Below are positions 54,101-63,069 of a stretch of 64,000 nucleotides of DNA, in pieces (position 1 is the first letter of the stretch; every line of letters begins with the position of its first letter). Below the pieces are notes generated by a model that was not told the DNA's origin, did no database searches, and saw only the letters and a list, made by a program, of their open reading frames with translations. Origin of the DNA: CAVYUC01 sp963783085 (GTDB taxonomy: Bacteria > Bacteroidota > Bacteroidia > Bacteroidales > Prolixibacteraceae); assembly GCA_963783085.1 (NCBI GenBank), contig CAWAMJ010000020.1:372001-436000 (forward strand), given 5' to 3'. The position numbers and the translations under genes were made by a program.

Positions 54101-57100
54101 GATGTCGATAACGGTAGTGCAGATATCTGCGACCCGAACATTGTCCTCAGTATAAGCAAAACCAATTTCGACTGCTCGAATTTAGGGGATAATACGGTGT
54201 TATTGACAGCAACCGATGTGTACGGAAATTCGGCAATGTGTTCGGCAACTGTCACTGTAAACGATGCCATTCCGCCAACAATTACATGTCCTGCTGATCA
54301 GGTAGCATACACCAACAACTCCAGTGGTACTGCTGTTTCTCTCGACGATCCGGTTTTCAGTGACAATTGTTCGGCAACGGTTTCAAACGATGCGCCTGCG
54401 ACTTTCCCTGTTGGTGAAACCACCGTAACGTGGACCGCTGCCGATGCATCCGGCAACGCGGTGACCTGCACCCAGAAAGTGACGGTGGTAAAATTAACCT
54501 CCTTCGCCTCCGGAGCTTGCATCATTGATATGGGTGTTAGTCCCCAAAACGAAAACACAGCGCTAAAACCTTACGGGCTTGTTTATGCGCTTACACAGAT
54601 AAACATTCCCATTTACTGGGCCATTGATCCCGCCAAGGAATACTATGGTGTTGATTTTACTGCCAACGGAAAACAGTACCGGGGTGGTTCATTCATTATT
54701 CCGGCAGAATATGCATCCAGAAGTGGTGTGCAGGATACCATAAATAAGTGGGTGTCGGCGAATCCGGGGCTGACAGTCGACTGTAACCGTTCTTCATTTA
54801 ACGCCCCCATTGCCAAAATCATCCGGTACCTGCCGGAATCTCTGGTTTCAAGCACCAGCGATTTTGTCGGTGTCTTTGATGCCCTTGGATTGCCGATGGC
54901 TCAAACCATCGGCAGTACGGCAAGTTTCACGTGTTACGACATGATCGTATTTGAAACCCATTATACCGACAACTGGACCGCTGCTCAACGGGATATTTTT
55001 TATGATTTTGTTACGGCCGGCGGCTCCTTGTTTGCCTACTGCCACGATCCGTACGAGATTGAAAATTCAACTACCAGTTCAGGACAAAGGCTTAATTTTT
55101 TAACCAATAGCGGGATTATACCGGGTAAAGTAAGTTACAATACCGGAGATTATGTATTTGATCCAGGTTCGGCCGGTGATCCCATCATGCAGATTATGGC
55201 AGACCCGGTACAAGGGCTTTCGCAAAATTCAGGGCCTATTTATGCCCCGAATTCAGAAGGGTGGCGTCCATCCACAACCGTCCCTATCTATTATCCCAAT
55301 TCCCCGGCAATCGCCAACGGTACAACACCCGGACGGGTTGGTCACCTGGCGTACGGAAACGCCTTCGGATCGGCAGGAACCGTGTTTTACATGACCGGAC
55401 ACCTGCATTCTGCGCCTAATAATTCGGCCATGGTTGCCGAAAGCCGGTTATTTGCGAATTACCTGTTAATCCGCTCTGTTTCTACCAACAGCAAACGCCC
55501 TCCGGAATTATCCGTCGTTGAATTTCCGGATGATTATTATGGGGGGGAAATCGTCGATTACGAAATCAACGTAGATTATGGCATCCAGCCGGTTACCATT
55601 CAATGGACTTCCGAATGTGGCGGGACTTTTTCGGATCCCAATTCGGAAGCGACTGAATTTCTGGCGCCGCATGTCAAGAAAATAACAACATGTTTGATTA
55701 CGGCTACCGTTACCGATAACTGCGGAAAAACCGCTGTTTATTCAAGCGAGGTCACCATTTCTCCGTTTATTGAAAACAATTACATTGAAGAATCACAAAT
55801 CCTGTGTCCGGGAACTGTGCCGGAACCCTTTGTTGGTTCGCAACCTACCGGAGGAGACGAAGTCAACTACGTTTATCGCTGGGAAATGAGTACAACGGGA
55901 CCGGCAACAGGATTTACCATAGCTCCCGGCGATTATACGGGGCGCGATTATACTCCCGGAGTTATTACCCAAACCACCTGGTTCCGCCGTGCAGTAACTT
56001 CGGCCGAAATTACCGACTACTCCTCCTCCATCGAAATTACGATGAAGCCGACACCTGTTGTTGTGGCAAATGATGATGTTATCCTTTGCGAAGGCGAGCA
56101 GATAAACCTTTCTTCCGAGGGACATAATTCAAGCGACAATACATTTACCAGTTCGATTTATATAACCGATGGGAAAGATTATGAAATTAAAGATTACAAA
56201 GACGGTAATTTTAAAGAAAATGAAAGTGAGATCAACGTTTCCGTGAATCCAACTACACTTGCGGGCGCAACTATTACCATTACCATTAACATTGAACACG
56301 AGCGGGACGAAGATATCGAAGTGTACCTCATCAGGCCTGGTGGAAAAATTAAAAAAGATCCGAATGGAAATTTCAGGAACACCATCGTTCCGGGAGAATC
56401 CATTGCTTTGGTTGCCGACCGTGGCGGCGAAGGAAAAGACTTCACCAATACCACATTTTCCGATAACGGTGGCAGGTCGCTTGCCGGCGGATCAGCTACG
56501 TTTACCAGCACAAATGGCGATGCCACCACCTACTATGTTCCTGAAAATGCTTTCAGCACCTTAACGGGAAATCCGAACGGAAAATGGAAGTTGCGCGTAC
56601 TGGACGATGAAGAAGGAGGATTGCCGGAAGGCGACAAGAATAAAATCAACAGTTGGACCATCACCATTTCGTATGATACACCAGATTCCTATTACTGGAC
56701 TTCCATTCCGGAAGGTTTTACATCAGACGAACAGAATCCGGGATTGGTTACCGTGAATGAAACCACTGATTTTACTGTAACGGTGGTCGACCCGTCCAAT
56801 GGGTGTACCGGCAGCGATGTTGTTACGGCTACTGTTTCCATACCTGAATGTTCCATTACAGGCGAACCGCTTACCTGCCCGTCTTCTGTGGTTACATATT
56901 CAGCGCCCGAGGGTTTAACCAGTTATTTGTGGACAGTTTCGGGAAATGCGACTATTTCCGGCGCCAACAATCTGCAAACGGTGGATATTCTTACCGGTGG
57001 AAATTGCGGGGAAACTTTCGATTTGACCCTCACCGTGTACGATGAATACGGTTGTACTTCGTCGTGTTCGCAAACAATCACCGTTAACGATACAGAGGCG

Positions 57101-58426
57101 CCCGTGGTTTCTGTTTGCCCACCGGCAGAAAACTACGAAGGATGCACAACCGCAGCAATCACATCGTTGCCATTTTCTGAGGTTGCCGTTACAATCACCG
57201 AAGAAGATTTTAGCGGTATTGGCGGTGATGTTACCGACGACTGTTCCATCGGATCGATTTCTTACCAGGATGAGATTACGGGCGAATGTCCGTTAACGGT
57301 TATGCGAACTTTTTCTGTGGTTGATTTATGTTCCAATACGGTACAGTGTACGCAAACTATTCAGGTAACGGATGTCCTACCGCCGGAAATCGAATGCCCG
57401 GTTTTAGCTGACAACATCATCCCCAATAACAATGGTGAGTTGTATGTTCATTCCGGCACTGGCTGGGATGCAACTTTCGTGGAAAACTGCGATGCGTTGG
57501 AAGTGTCGTTGACTGTTGCCTTAACAGGCGCCACGGAAGGCAGCTTCACCACCCTCGACGGTGTAACTTTTAATCCGGGCGCCACCACCATCACCTGGAC
57601 GGCTGTGGACGCCTGCGGTTTAACGGCCACCTGCAGCTTTGACGTGATTGTTTCCCCGGTACCCATCATCGAATGCCCGGCCGACGCTACACTTTACATT
57701 GAAAGCGCAGGTTGCAGTTATAGTTTCGACCCGGGGATTCCTGATCTTTTACAGGGCGCCGCGCCCATCGATTGGACCTGGGAAATGACCGGCGCCACAA
57801 CCGGTTCTGGTTCCACAGCCGATGCCGCTTCTTTGCCCGACGCTATCGGAAATATCGATTTTAATTTGGGAACTACGACCATTACCTGGACGGCTACGAA
57901 TATTACCGGCACCGACAACTGTTCTCAAAATATAACTGTTGTGGATGCCGTTCCGCCAACTTTTTCCGCTGCGCCAATCACTGAATGCGTCGATAACCTC
58001 TATTCGGCAACATATACGGCAAGCAATCCGAGCCCAAACATTGGAATCGATCCGAACCTGATTTTAAACCCAAGTCCGGATCATTACACTTTTATTTCCG
58101 GTGATGTTTCCCTCGATCTCACGGAAATAGAAGACAACTGCTGCGATTTCCAGTCGCTGGTTGACGGCATTCACTGGCAAATCGATTTCGCGGATACACC
58201 CAATCCGTTAAAACCAACCGAACCCGCATTGACCCACGCGCCAATCAGCGGCACCGGCCAGCCTTCGACTCACGGAAGCGACATTTACATGCCCGGCGAC
58301 GGTGTGTTTTTCAGTACCGTTACCCACACCATAACCTACACCATTACCGATTGCAACGGCAACGAAAGCGATCCGGTAACGGTGAACATCATCATTTCGC
58401 CACGTCCCGAAATCAGAAAAGAATAA
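51113..58426 (+). CDS. Giant secreted multidomain protein with HYR, SprB and P-domain modules
   Basis: A 2437-residue surface protein. The signal peptide is about residues 1-33. Then come HYR-like modules (about 155-420); three SprB repeats (about 437-683), each opening like 'TNVTCNGANDGTITVS'; Ig-like modules (about 685-890); further HYR-like modules (about 893-1130, 'PPTAVCKNIVV', 'PPTITCPADQ'); an embedded globular domain with glutamine-amidotransferase-like traits (about 1135-1470); a proprotein-convertase P-domain (about 1680-1860, 'ISYD' ending); and PKD/HYR modules to the end. It is Cys- and Thr-rich. SprB repeats and the adjacent PorP/SprF mark it as T9SS cargo, probably an adhesin. 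The chain ends 'VNIIISPRPEIRKE' with no recognisable T9SS sorting domain, so the signal may be missing or supplied by a partner. Confidence 0.9.
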   Translation: MKMMAQSRIIEIDKIFIVVIFLLSVVLESNSRAAELPFYKYVNYAVLPENLLIVSAGTRYLQMPGMFWTNCNSLVQDQDFLKIEQSGYAVQKLNHTENPLTFRFSRTNSRNLLNPVTFSSNSFRIESLNATNLTASAATFITADQVPEITERTSSPLLVCPDDISTYTDLNACSSFISSNLNPDFDESSVVKLTWKMTGATIDESPSQGINLIKEYTFNEGWTEISYTATDAAGSSTSCAFNIIISDNQVPRFDYFPEDISVNAEEGECSARVSWIPPVASDNCTPNNQIIWESNAQPGYFFPVGKTVVSYVALDAMGNQSLNETFTITVNDDQPPVFGLPDNLTLKCGQPVPPPWKNLWEISDSGGFMYDNCALDSASFKMISEEKDQEVCPYTITRIYQVTDKNGNTATASWEINVSENEDFVLKSGAGIAAATLSHTQTNVSCNGGSDGSINLTIQNVTGTIKAITWTASNGGSGILQGQEDQTGLTAGDYSVEVTDDAGTATRTISITEPNALSAAVISSNITCNGANDGSITVSSPSGGYGNYEVSINGTNWFTVSSASSYTFNNLTPANYTVQIRDKDHPGCTINLVNKNITEPAVLNATVSSTNVTCNGANDGTITVSSATGGYGTYEYRINSGSWQNGGNFSGLAPNTYSIEIRDKANPDCTKNLGNVVITEPPALTISTQPADVTECEEHIVSFYAEGTGGVGAISYTWQRKKPSESFTDLVAGGNISFPAPGQLRIENVGNTDAPDGTQYRAVISDDCGSLTTVTATLNVNEITDVVPSIADPYKTDVYVCGGTNFSYTVTTSGQPPKSYQWKKRDLSGGVWNNVTDGGVISGAQTATLSFTGLTAAESGEYKVTVTFPSSGADCNVTSDNRARKLTVDNIPPTAVCKNIVVQLDATGNATVAEDAVNNGSTDDCGNPLLFDVDINSFDCSNIGANPVVLTVTDTNGNSATCNASVTVEDNVPPTAVCKSATIYLDDAGAASLIASDVDNGSADICDPNIVLSISKTNFDCSNLGDNTVLLTATDVYGNSAMCSATVTVNDAIPPTITCPADQVAYTNNSSGTAVSLDDPVFSDNCSATVSNDAPATFPVGETTVTWTAADASGNAVTCTQKVTVVKLTSFASGACIIDMGVSPQNENTALKPYGLVYALTQINIPIYWAIDPAKEYYGVDFTANGKQYRGGSFIIPAEYASRSGVQDTINKWVSANPGLTVDCNRSSFNAPIAKIIRYLPESLVSSTSDFVGVFDALGLPMAQTIGSTASFTCYDMIVFETHYTDNWTAAQRDIFYDFVTAGGSLFAYCHDPYEIENSTTSSGQRLNFLTNSGIIPGKVSYNTGDYVFDPGSAGDPIMQIMADPVQGLSQNSGPIYAPNSEGWRPSTTVPIYYPNSPAIANGTTPGRVGHLAYGNAFGSAGTVFYMTGHLHSAPNNSAMVAESRLFANYLLIRSVSTNSKRPPELSVVEFPDDYYGGEIVDYEINVDYGIQPVTIQWTSECGGTFSDPNSEATEFLAPHVKKITTCLITATVTDNCGKTAVYSSEVTISPFIENNYIEESQILCPGTVPEPFVGSQPTGGDEVNYVYRWEMSTTGPATGFTIAPGDYTGRDYTPGVITQTTWFRRAVTSAEITDYSSSIEITMKPTPVVVANDDVILCEGEQINLSSEGHNSSDNTFTSSIYITDGKDYEIKDYKDGNFKENESEINVSVNPTTLAGATITITINIEHERDEDIEVYLIRPGGKIKKDPNGNFRNTIVPGESIALVADRGGEGKDFTNTTFSDNGGRSLAGGSATFTSTNGDATTYYVPENAFSTLTGNPNGKWKLRVLDDEEGGLPEGDKNKINSWTITISYDTPDSYYWTSIPEGFTSDEQNPGLVTVNETTDFTVTVVDPSNGCTGSDVVTATVSIPECSITGEPLTCPSSVVTYSAPEGLTSYLWTVSGNATISGANNLQTVDILTGGNCGETFDLTLTVYDEYGCTSSCSQTITVNDTEAPVVSVCPPAENYEGCTTAAITSLPFSEVAVTITEEDFSGIGGDVTDDCSIGSISYQDEITGECPLTVMRTFSVVDLCSNTVQCTQTIQVTDVLPPEIECPVLADNIIPNNNGELYVHSGTGWDATFVENCDALEVSLTVALTGATEGSFTTLDGVTFNPGATTITWTAVDACGLTATCSFDVIVSPVPIIECPADATLYIESAGCSYSFDPGIPDLLQGAAPIDWTWEMTGATTGSGSTADAASLPDAIGNIDFNLGTTTITWTATNITGTDNCSQNITVVDAVPPTFSAAPITECVDNLYSATYTASNPSPNIGIDPNLILNPSPDHYTFISGDVSLDLTEIEDNCCDFQSLVDGIHWQIDFADTPNPLKPTEPALTHAPISGTGQPSTHGSDIYMPGDGVFFSTVTHTITYTITDCNGNESDPVTVNIIISPRPEIRKE

Positions 58427-58690
58427 ACCATGGAAAAAAGAATAACATATCAGCATAAAAATAAAACAGCGAATACAGTTACGGATTTCGCCGAACTTCT
58501 GTCCCGGCAAATCCCACAAAAAATTCAACAAAGCTCTCTTGTTCCCTCTCCTCTGGATTTATCCGTACGGGGGAGGGTTAGGGAGAGGTCTCTAATCAAA
58601 AACGAAATTACAACACGAAGTTCGAAACCTGTTTTCGCTGATTTGTGGTCCATTCTAATACCACAAAAGACACAACAAAGCTCTCCTACT

Positions 58691-58814
58691 CCCTCTCCTT
58701 TGGAGAGGGCTGGGGTGAGGCTTCCCGCCCCCTCTCCTTTGGAGAGGGCCGGGGTGAGGCTTCCTGTCCCCTTTTTGGAGAGGGCCAGGGTGAGGCTTCC
58801 TCGGGTGAGGCTCC
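58691..58814 (+). repeat. Tandem GC-rich palindromic repeats (three copies and a fragment)
   Basis: Copies at 58691-58725, 58729-58764 and 58768-58800, plus a tail at 58801-58814. The consensus is CCCTCTCC-TTT-GGAGAGGG followed by a CGGGGTGAGGCTTCC tail. Copy 3 has lost part of its left arm. A related copy with a long loop is at 58552-58596. Hairpin-plus-tail architecture is like the repeats in the pst operon. Confidence 0.85.
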
Positions 58815-59284
58815 TATACCGGAAACCCTCCATTGCGCCCGGAGGTTCCGGCAACAAACGCGAACCCGGGGCTGCTGCCATCATCTTCAAAAATTCTTTG
58901 CTCAGCAGCTACCGGGGTGCGTTTTTCCGTGCGAATAAAAACCAGAGTTTAACCTGCTTTTCTCCGGAAGCAGATGTTTCGGAAACTTACCGGCGGCGCC
59001 GTCCGGCGCGAATCCCCGCTTTATTTCCGGCACCATCTGTAACGGGAAAGCACAAAATAAAAGGAGGGCTGCCTATGTAAAACCGGAACCAACCATCAGG
59101 CGAAAGCCCAAAAACCCTGTCTGCCGTGCAACCCGGCAGCATGAGGAACAGGAACTGAAATCCCGGCCGAATGTCGGGGGAGCGCTAAATCCCCAAAAAC
59201 CAACAGTGTAAATTTTTAAAAAGAAGAATAACAAATTGAAAAAAGCAAATTATTAACAACGTTCTCTTTTCCCGGAAAAATCAT

Positions 59285-59330
59285 CCGGGCGCTCCTCTTC
59301 CCCCCTCGGGGGAATTAAAGGGGGTCATGG
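59285..59330 (+). repeat. GC-rich palindromic repeat
   Basis: CCCCCCTCGGGGG hairpin followed by AATTAAAGGGGGTC, about 40-80 bp before the start at 59370. Same hairpin-plus-G-rich-tail build as the others. Confidence 0.6.
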
Positions 59331-59369
59331 GATATTTTAAAAGGAAAGAGAACCAAAATTTAAATTAAA

Positions 59370-60453
59370 ATGAAAAAGCAAATTTTATTTTTAACGTTTT
59401 TTGTAGCGGCACTTTTAGCCGGAAATTCAACTGCGTTTGGGCAAAAAGCGACACCTTATACCGCACCTCAAACAATGTCTTGTGCGCCTGACGCACTCCA
59501 TCCAACTGCTGGTGTACCGTATATATATACACTTGATGCGACACCAACAGACGGTACTTGGAACTGGTTTGCCACAAAAAATGCAAGTTTTATAACGAGT
59601 GGAGTTCTGGCAATGGACTCATTAAAAGAAACAGCGAATCAGATATTAAACGCCAGTGGTAACTATGGTACAACAGGATCAACTAATAGTGTTACAATAT
59701 CATGGACAGATGCGCTTCTCGCTGGCACAGAATACCAGGGGACAGGTTCACCAGGTACTCCAACGTTTGTTGTTGGATATTACGAAGCACCATCTGGAGA
59801 ATGTTCTGATAATATTAAAGTTTACGAGCTTGATCCGGTTAATGCCTTTGTTGTAGACGTATTGAGTATTGATTCGACAACTGTTGCATCTACTGCACCA
59901 ACTTATGGCAGTGTGCCTGAGCAATGTGTTGACAATGTTACAAGAAGCTACATACTCCGGAGGTACAATGACATTTGATTACGGTACAAATTTTCTTTAT
60001 TATGAGTATGTAGCGGCTAATTTCACTGATTATTGGATTCCAACATTTTCTGTAAGTGGTCTTGATGCAACGCAAACGCCCACATACCAATATACTTATG
60101 CAAAGCCGGATACGTGGGGAACAACAACACCTACCTGGACAACTTTAGAATCGGGAACATACTCATATTGAAGTTGATCCTACAGTAACTTCAACAGAAG
60201 ATGGTGTATCCGTTTATTGTGAGGGTAAGAGTGGATAATAACGATTTCGAAACTTTAGCAGATCAAACTGTTACTATGACTTTGGATGGTCAGAATTCAC
60301 AAGCAGCATGGGATGTTGTTAATTCAGAGTACTGATCCTGCTGCTGCTGATAGCGATGATACAGCCGGTCAAATTATTAAACTTCGTCCAACGGTTGCCG
60401 AAGGAACTATCTCATCAGTTACACCTAATATTCAGCTAATACCTAAAAATTAG
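59370..60453 (+). pseudogene. Secreted protein of unknown function, four apparent +1 frameshifts
   Basis: With four one-base corrections this reads as one 359-residue protein from ATG 59370 to TAG 60451. It has a signal peptide (MKKQILFLTFFVAALLAGNS..FGQ), then Thr/Ser/Tyr-rich beta-type sequence ('GVPYIYTLDATPTDGTWNWF', 'YSGGTMTFDYGTNFLYY', 'VDNNDFETLADQTVTMTLD', 'SVTPNIQLIPKN'). Extra bases are A at 59942/59943, T at 60168/60169, T at 60217/60218 and G at 60329. Each correction restores a smooth frame. No family recognised. Its place after the giant T9SS cargo gene suggests a partner of that protein. A sequencing error or real decay cannot be told apart. Confidence 0.7.
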
Positions 60454-60540
60454 TCTGTGGATGTGTAATCTTGCTTTTTCATTCCGCATTGAATTCCGGC
60501 GATTTTGCCGGGGTTCAATGCGCTGAATGAAGCGCGTTGA

Positions 60541-61080
60541 GGAGTGATCAGTGATCAGTGATCAGTCGCAGTTGGCAGTGAATAGTGATCAGTGATCAGT
60601 CGCAGTTGGCAGTGAGGAAGGGGAAGTGATCAGTGATCAGTATGGCAGTGAGGAAGGAGGAAGTGATCAGTGATCAGGCTTGCAGTGAGGAAGGGCAGTA
60701 ATCAGTGAAGTCGAACTGGCAGTGAAGGCATGAAGTGATCAGTGATCAGTCGCAGTTCGCAGTGGGAAGGAGGAAGTGATCAGTGATCAGTCGCAGTTGG
60801 CAGTGAGGAAGGAGGAAGTGATCAGTGATCAGTGACAGTCGCAGTAATCAGTAATGAACTGCTAACAGCTTAGTTGAGGCTTGAGCTTGAGACTTGAGAC
60901 TTGCAGCTTGAGGCTCAGAGTCAGTGATCAGTATAGCGCAGTTGGCAGTGAATAGTGATCAGTGATCAGTGATCAGTCGCAGTTGGCAGTGAATAGTGAT
61001 CAGTGATCGGTGATCAGTAATTAGTCGCAGTCGCAGCTAGCAGTGATTAACCGCTGGTAATGACCAGTTATCAGTGATCG
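60541..61080 (+). repeat. Degenerate heptamer repeat field (CAGTGAT units)
   Basis: Clusters of GATCAGT-GATCAGT (7-bp period) alternate with 'CGCAGTTGGCAGTGA' and 'GGAAGGAGGAAG' segments. About 23 GATC sites lie in 540 bp. A central part (60870-60920) is a different TTGAG/CTTGAG short repeat. No coding potential. Confidence 0.85.
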
Positions 61081-61229
61081 GCGACCAACAAATTTTAAAA
61101 TTTAAATGCTTTGAAATGGATACAGGAATATATGGATTTTCATCGGGAGGAATGCCGGCTTTGGTTCCCGCAGAACCAGCAGTTCGTTTTCTGCAACCAG
61201 TAGGTTCTATTGCCTGAAATAATGTACCA

Positions 61230-61352
61230 ACCATTTTGAGGAATGCACAAAACAGGTTACGGAATGGACAAAATAGGTTGAGGAACACATAAAACAGGTT
61301 GCGGAATGTATAAAACAGGGTACGGAACAGACAAAACAGGTTGCGGAATATA
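61230..61352 (+). repeat. 21-bp tandem repeat, about six degenerate copies
   Basis: Units such as AGGTTGCGGAATGTATAAAAC follow each other at exactly 21-bp steps from about 61245. Because 21 is a multiple of 3, one plus-strand frame gives a 7-residue repeat (KQVAECI, KQGTEQT, KQVAEYM) broken by one TAG where CAG would be expected. Confidence 0.8.
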
Positions 61353-61460
61353 TGAATCATCGAAAGGACCGACGACCAGATTGCAGGAATGTGCGGTAAC
61401 AATTGAATGGACTGAAGGAATAGATGAAGCAAGCGAATGATAATGAAAAAGGATTAAAGG

Positions 61461-62216
61461 TAAACGCTGGCAGGTCTGACGACGCTGTCAGGTTGGAGGA
61501 CGCTGAGAAGCAACTGACGGCAGACTTGTCAGCGTGCGCAGCTCCTGACAACGTCAATATGGATAATGTGAAATGTTGCGGGGTGGTAGTTAACATGGTC
61601 AGGTATTTTGAAGTTAACGCTGTCGGGTTCGTGGTAGTTAACGCTGTCAGGTCTAGCGACGCTGACAGGTTGGAGGACGCTGAGAAGCAACTGACGGCGG
61701 ACTTGTCAGCGTGCGTAAGTCCTGACAATGTCGATATAGATGATGTAAAATGTTGCGGGATGGTAGTTAACGTGGTCAGGTATTTTGGAGTTAACGGTAT
61801 CAGGTTCTGGCAGTTAACGCTGTCAGGTCTATCGACGCTGACAGGTTGGAGGACGCTGAGAAGCAACTGACGGCGGACTTGTCAGCGTGCGCAGCTCCTG
61901 ACAACGTCGATATGGATAATGTAAAATGTTGCGGGATGGTAGTTAACGTGGTCAGGTATGTATTGAAGTTAACGCTGTCAGGTCTGGCGACGCTGACAGG
62001 TTGGAGGACGCTGAGAAGCAACTGACGGCGGACTTGTCAGCGTGCGCAGCTCCTGACAACGTCAATATGGATAATGTAAAATGTTGCGGGGTGGTAGTTA
62101 ACATGGTCAGGTATTTTGAAGTTAACGCTGTCAGGTCTGGCGACGCTGACAGGTTGGAGGACGCTGAGAAGCAACTGACGGCGGATTTGTCAGCTTGCGT
62201 AAGTCCTGACAACGTC
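61461..62216 (+). repeat. Array of 96-bp imperfect palindromes upstream of the RAYT gene (five copies)
   Basis: Copies at 61461-61555, 61637-61732, 61813-61908, 61968-62063 and 62121-62216, all in the same orientation and highly similar. Linkers of 57-81 bp are themselves conserved and contain GTTAAC and GTCAGGT sub-motifs. In each unit bases 5-15 pair with 85-95 (one mismatch) and bases 23-35 pair with 64-76 (13 bp with two G-T pairs), so the whole unit can fold as one long hairpin. The last copy ends 22 bp before the transposase start. Confidence 0.92.
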
Positions 62217-62238
62217 AATAGAATTAAAACATATAAAG

Positions 62239-63003
62239 ATGAAAATTGAACGGTTGAAAGAAGGGCATCATTACCACATATATAATCGGGGTGTTAACGG
62301 ATGCAATTTGTTTTACCAGTCGGAGGATTATGAACATTTTCTTGATTTATATGATAAATATATTTCGCCGGTGGCAACAACATGGTCGTGGGTACTTATG
62401 CCGAATCATTTCCATTTTTCGGTGAAAATAAAGGAAAATGTCGTTTATAAGTATCCTTCTTTTGATGAGAAAAATAAAGGGTCAATGCCGGAGGATTGTA
62501 AATGGGAGACCATCGAATTACCATCGAATAAACAGGAATATTTACAGTCAGAGAACATTAAAAGACCTGTCCCTCATCGTCATTTTGCTCATTTATTCAA
62601 CGCGTTTGCCAGACATCTTAATACAAAAACCGGGCGTACGGGAAATCTTTTTGAACGGCCATTTAAACGAAAGCGTACGGACGACAAATACTACCTGAAA
62701 CAGGTAATATTATATATCCATAACAATCCTGTTCATCATGGATTTTGTGATCACCCGTCGGATTATCCCTGGTCAAGTTATCTGTCGTGCGTTTCTGAAA
62801 AACCAACTCATTTGAAACGCGGGGAAGTGCTGGATTTATTCGGCGACAAAACCAATTTCAAAACCTCACACCTTGAAAAAATGGATATCAAAAAGATTGA
62901 ACAATGGCTGGAAATCGATTCCATTGATTATTACATTGACTCGTCAGTAAACCCAACCCAAAAAGCAGATAATGAAGAAGATGAGGCTAGAAAACAAAAA
63001 TAG
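62239..63003 (+). CDS. REP-associated tyrosine transposase (RAYT, Y1/IS200-like)
   Basis: A 254-residue Y1-type single-strand DNA nuclease. The opening 'EGHHYHIYNRGVNG' and the HUH metal motif in 'LMPNHFHFSVKIKE' (HFH) are typical. Middle 'GRTGNLFERPFKRK' is the RAYT/TnpA_REP signature, and the catalytic Tyr lies in 'YLKQVILYIHNNPVHHG'. 'YPWSSY' follows as in the family. No second transposase or IS ends are seen. The gene is enclosed by five upstream and three downstream copies of a 96-bp palindrome, which are the probable substrate. Such domesticated transposases do not move themselves but can multiply REP elements. Confidence 0.93.
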   Translation: MKIERLKEGHHYHIYNRGVNGCNLFYQSEDYEHFLDLYDKYISPVATTWSWVLMPNHFHFSVKIKENVVYKYPSFDEKNKGSMPEDCKWETIELPSNKQEYLQSENIKRPVPHRHFAHLFNAFARHLNTKTGRTGNLFERPFKRKRTDDKYYLKQVILYIHNNPVHHGFCDHPSDYPWSSYLSCVSEKPTHLKRGEVLDLFGDKTNFKTSHLEKMDIKKIEQWLEIDSIDYYIDSSVNPTQKADNEEDEARKQK

Positions 63004-63069
63004 AGATAACACTGACGAGCTTGGCAATGAAGGTATTATTGGTAAAATTAACGCCGTCAGGTTTTGGCA

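Larger units (their letters stand above)
58427..59369. other. Intergenic stretch built from repeats
   Basis: An ATG at 58430 opens a 216-codon frame, but it translates GC-rich repeats and contains an internal duplication ('QIPQKIQQSSLVPSPL' / 'LIPQKTQQSSPTPSPL'), so it is not taken as a gene. Its first 30 codons could be a gene remnant. From 59081 to 59369 there is a non-coding leader with one more palindrome. Confidence 0.6.

Noticed and set aside
58430..59080. 216-codon open frame after the giant gene
   Set aside because: Most of it is translated palindromic repeats with Pro/Arg-rich nonsense composition and an internal duplication.
59370..60453. Programmed +1 frameshifting
   Set aside because: Four separate sites without a shared slippery motif make decay or sequencing error more likely.
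61037..61432. Minus-strand frame with a Phe/Leu heptad pattern (FRNLFCL)
   Set aside because: Arises from the 21-bp tandem repeat plus the heptamer field; no signal peptide or family.
61424..61870. 148-codon open frame in the 96-bp repeat array
   Set aside because: It consists of repeat units and is equally open on the other strand; no start context, family or codon signal supports a protein.
62001..62249. 82-codon open frame (and 63064-63279, 63255-63467) in repeats
   Set aside because: Same repeat units read in frame; the first even runs into the transposase start.
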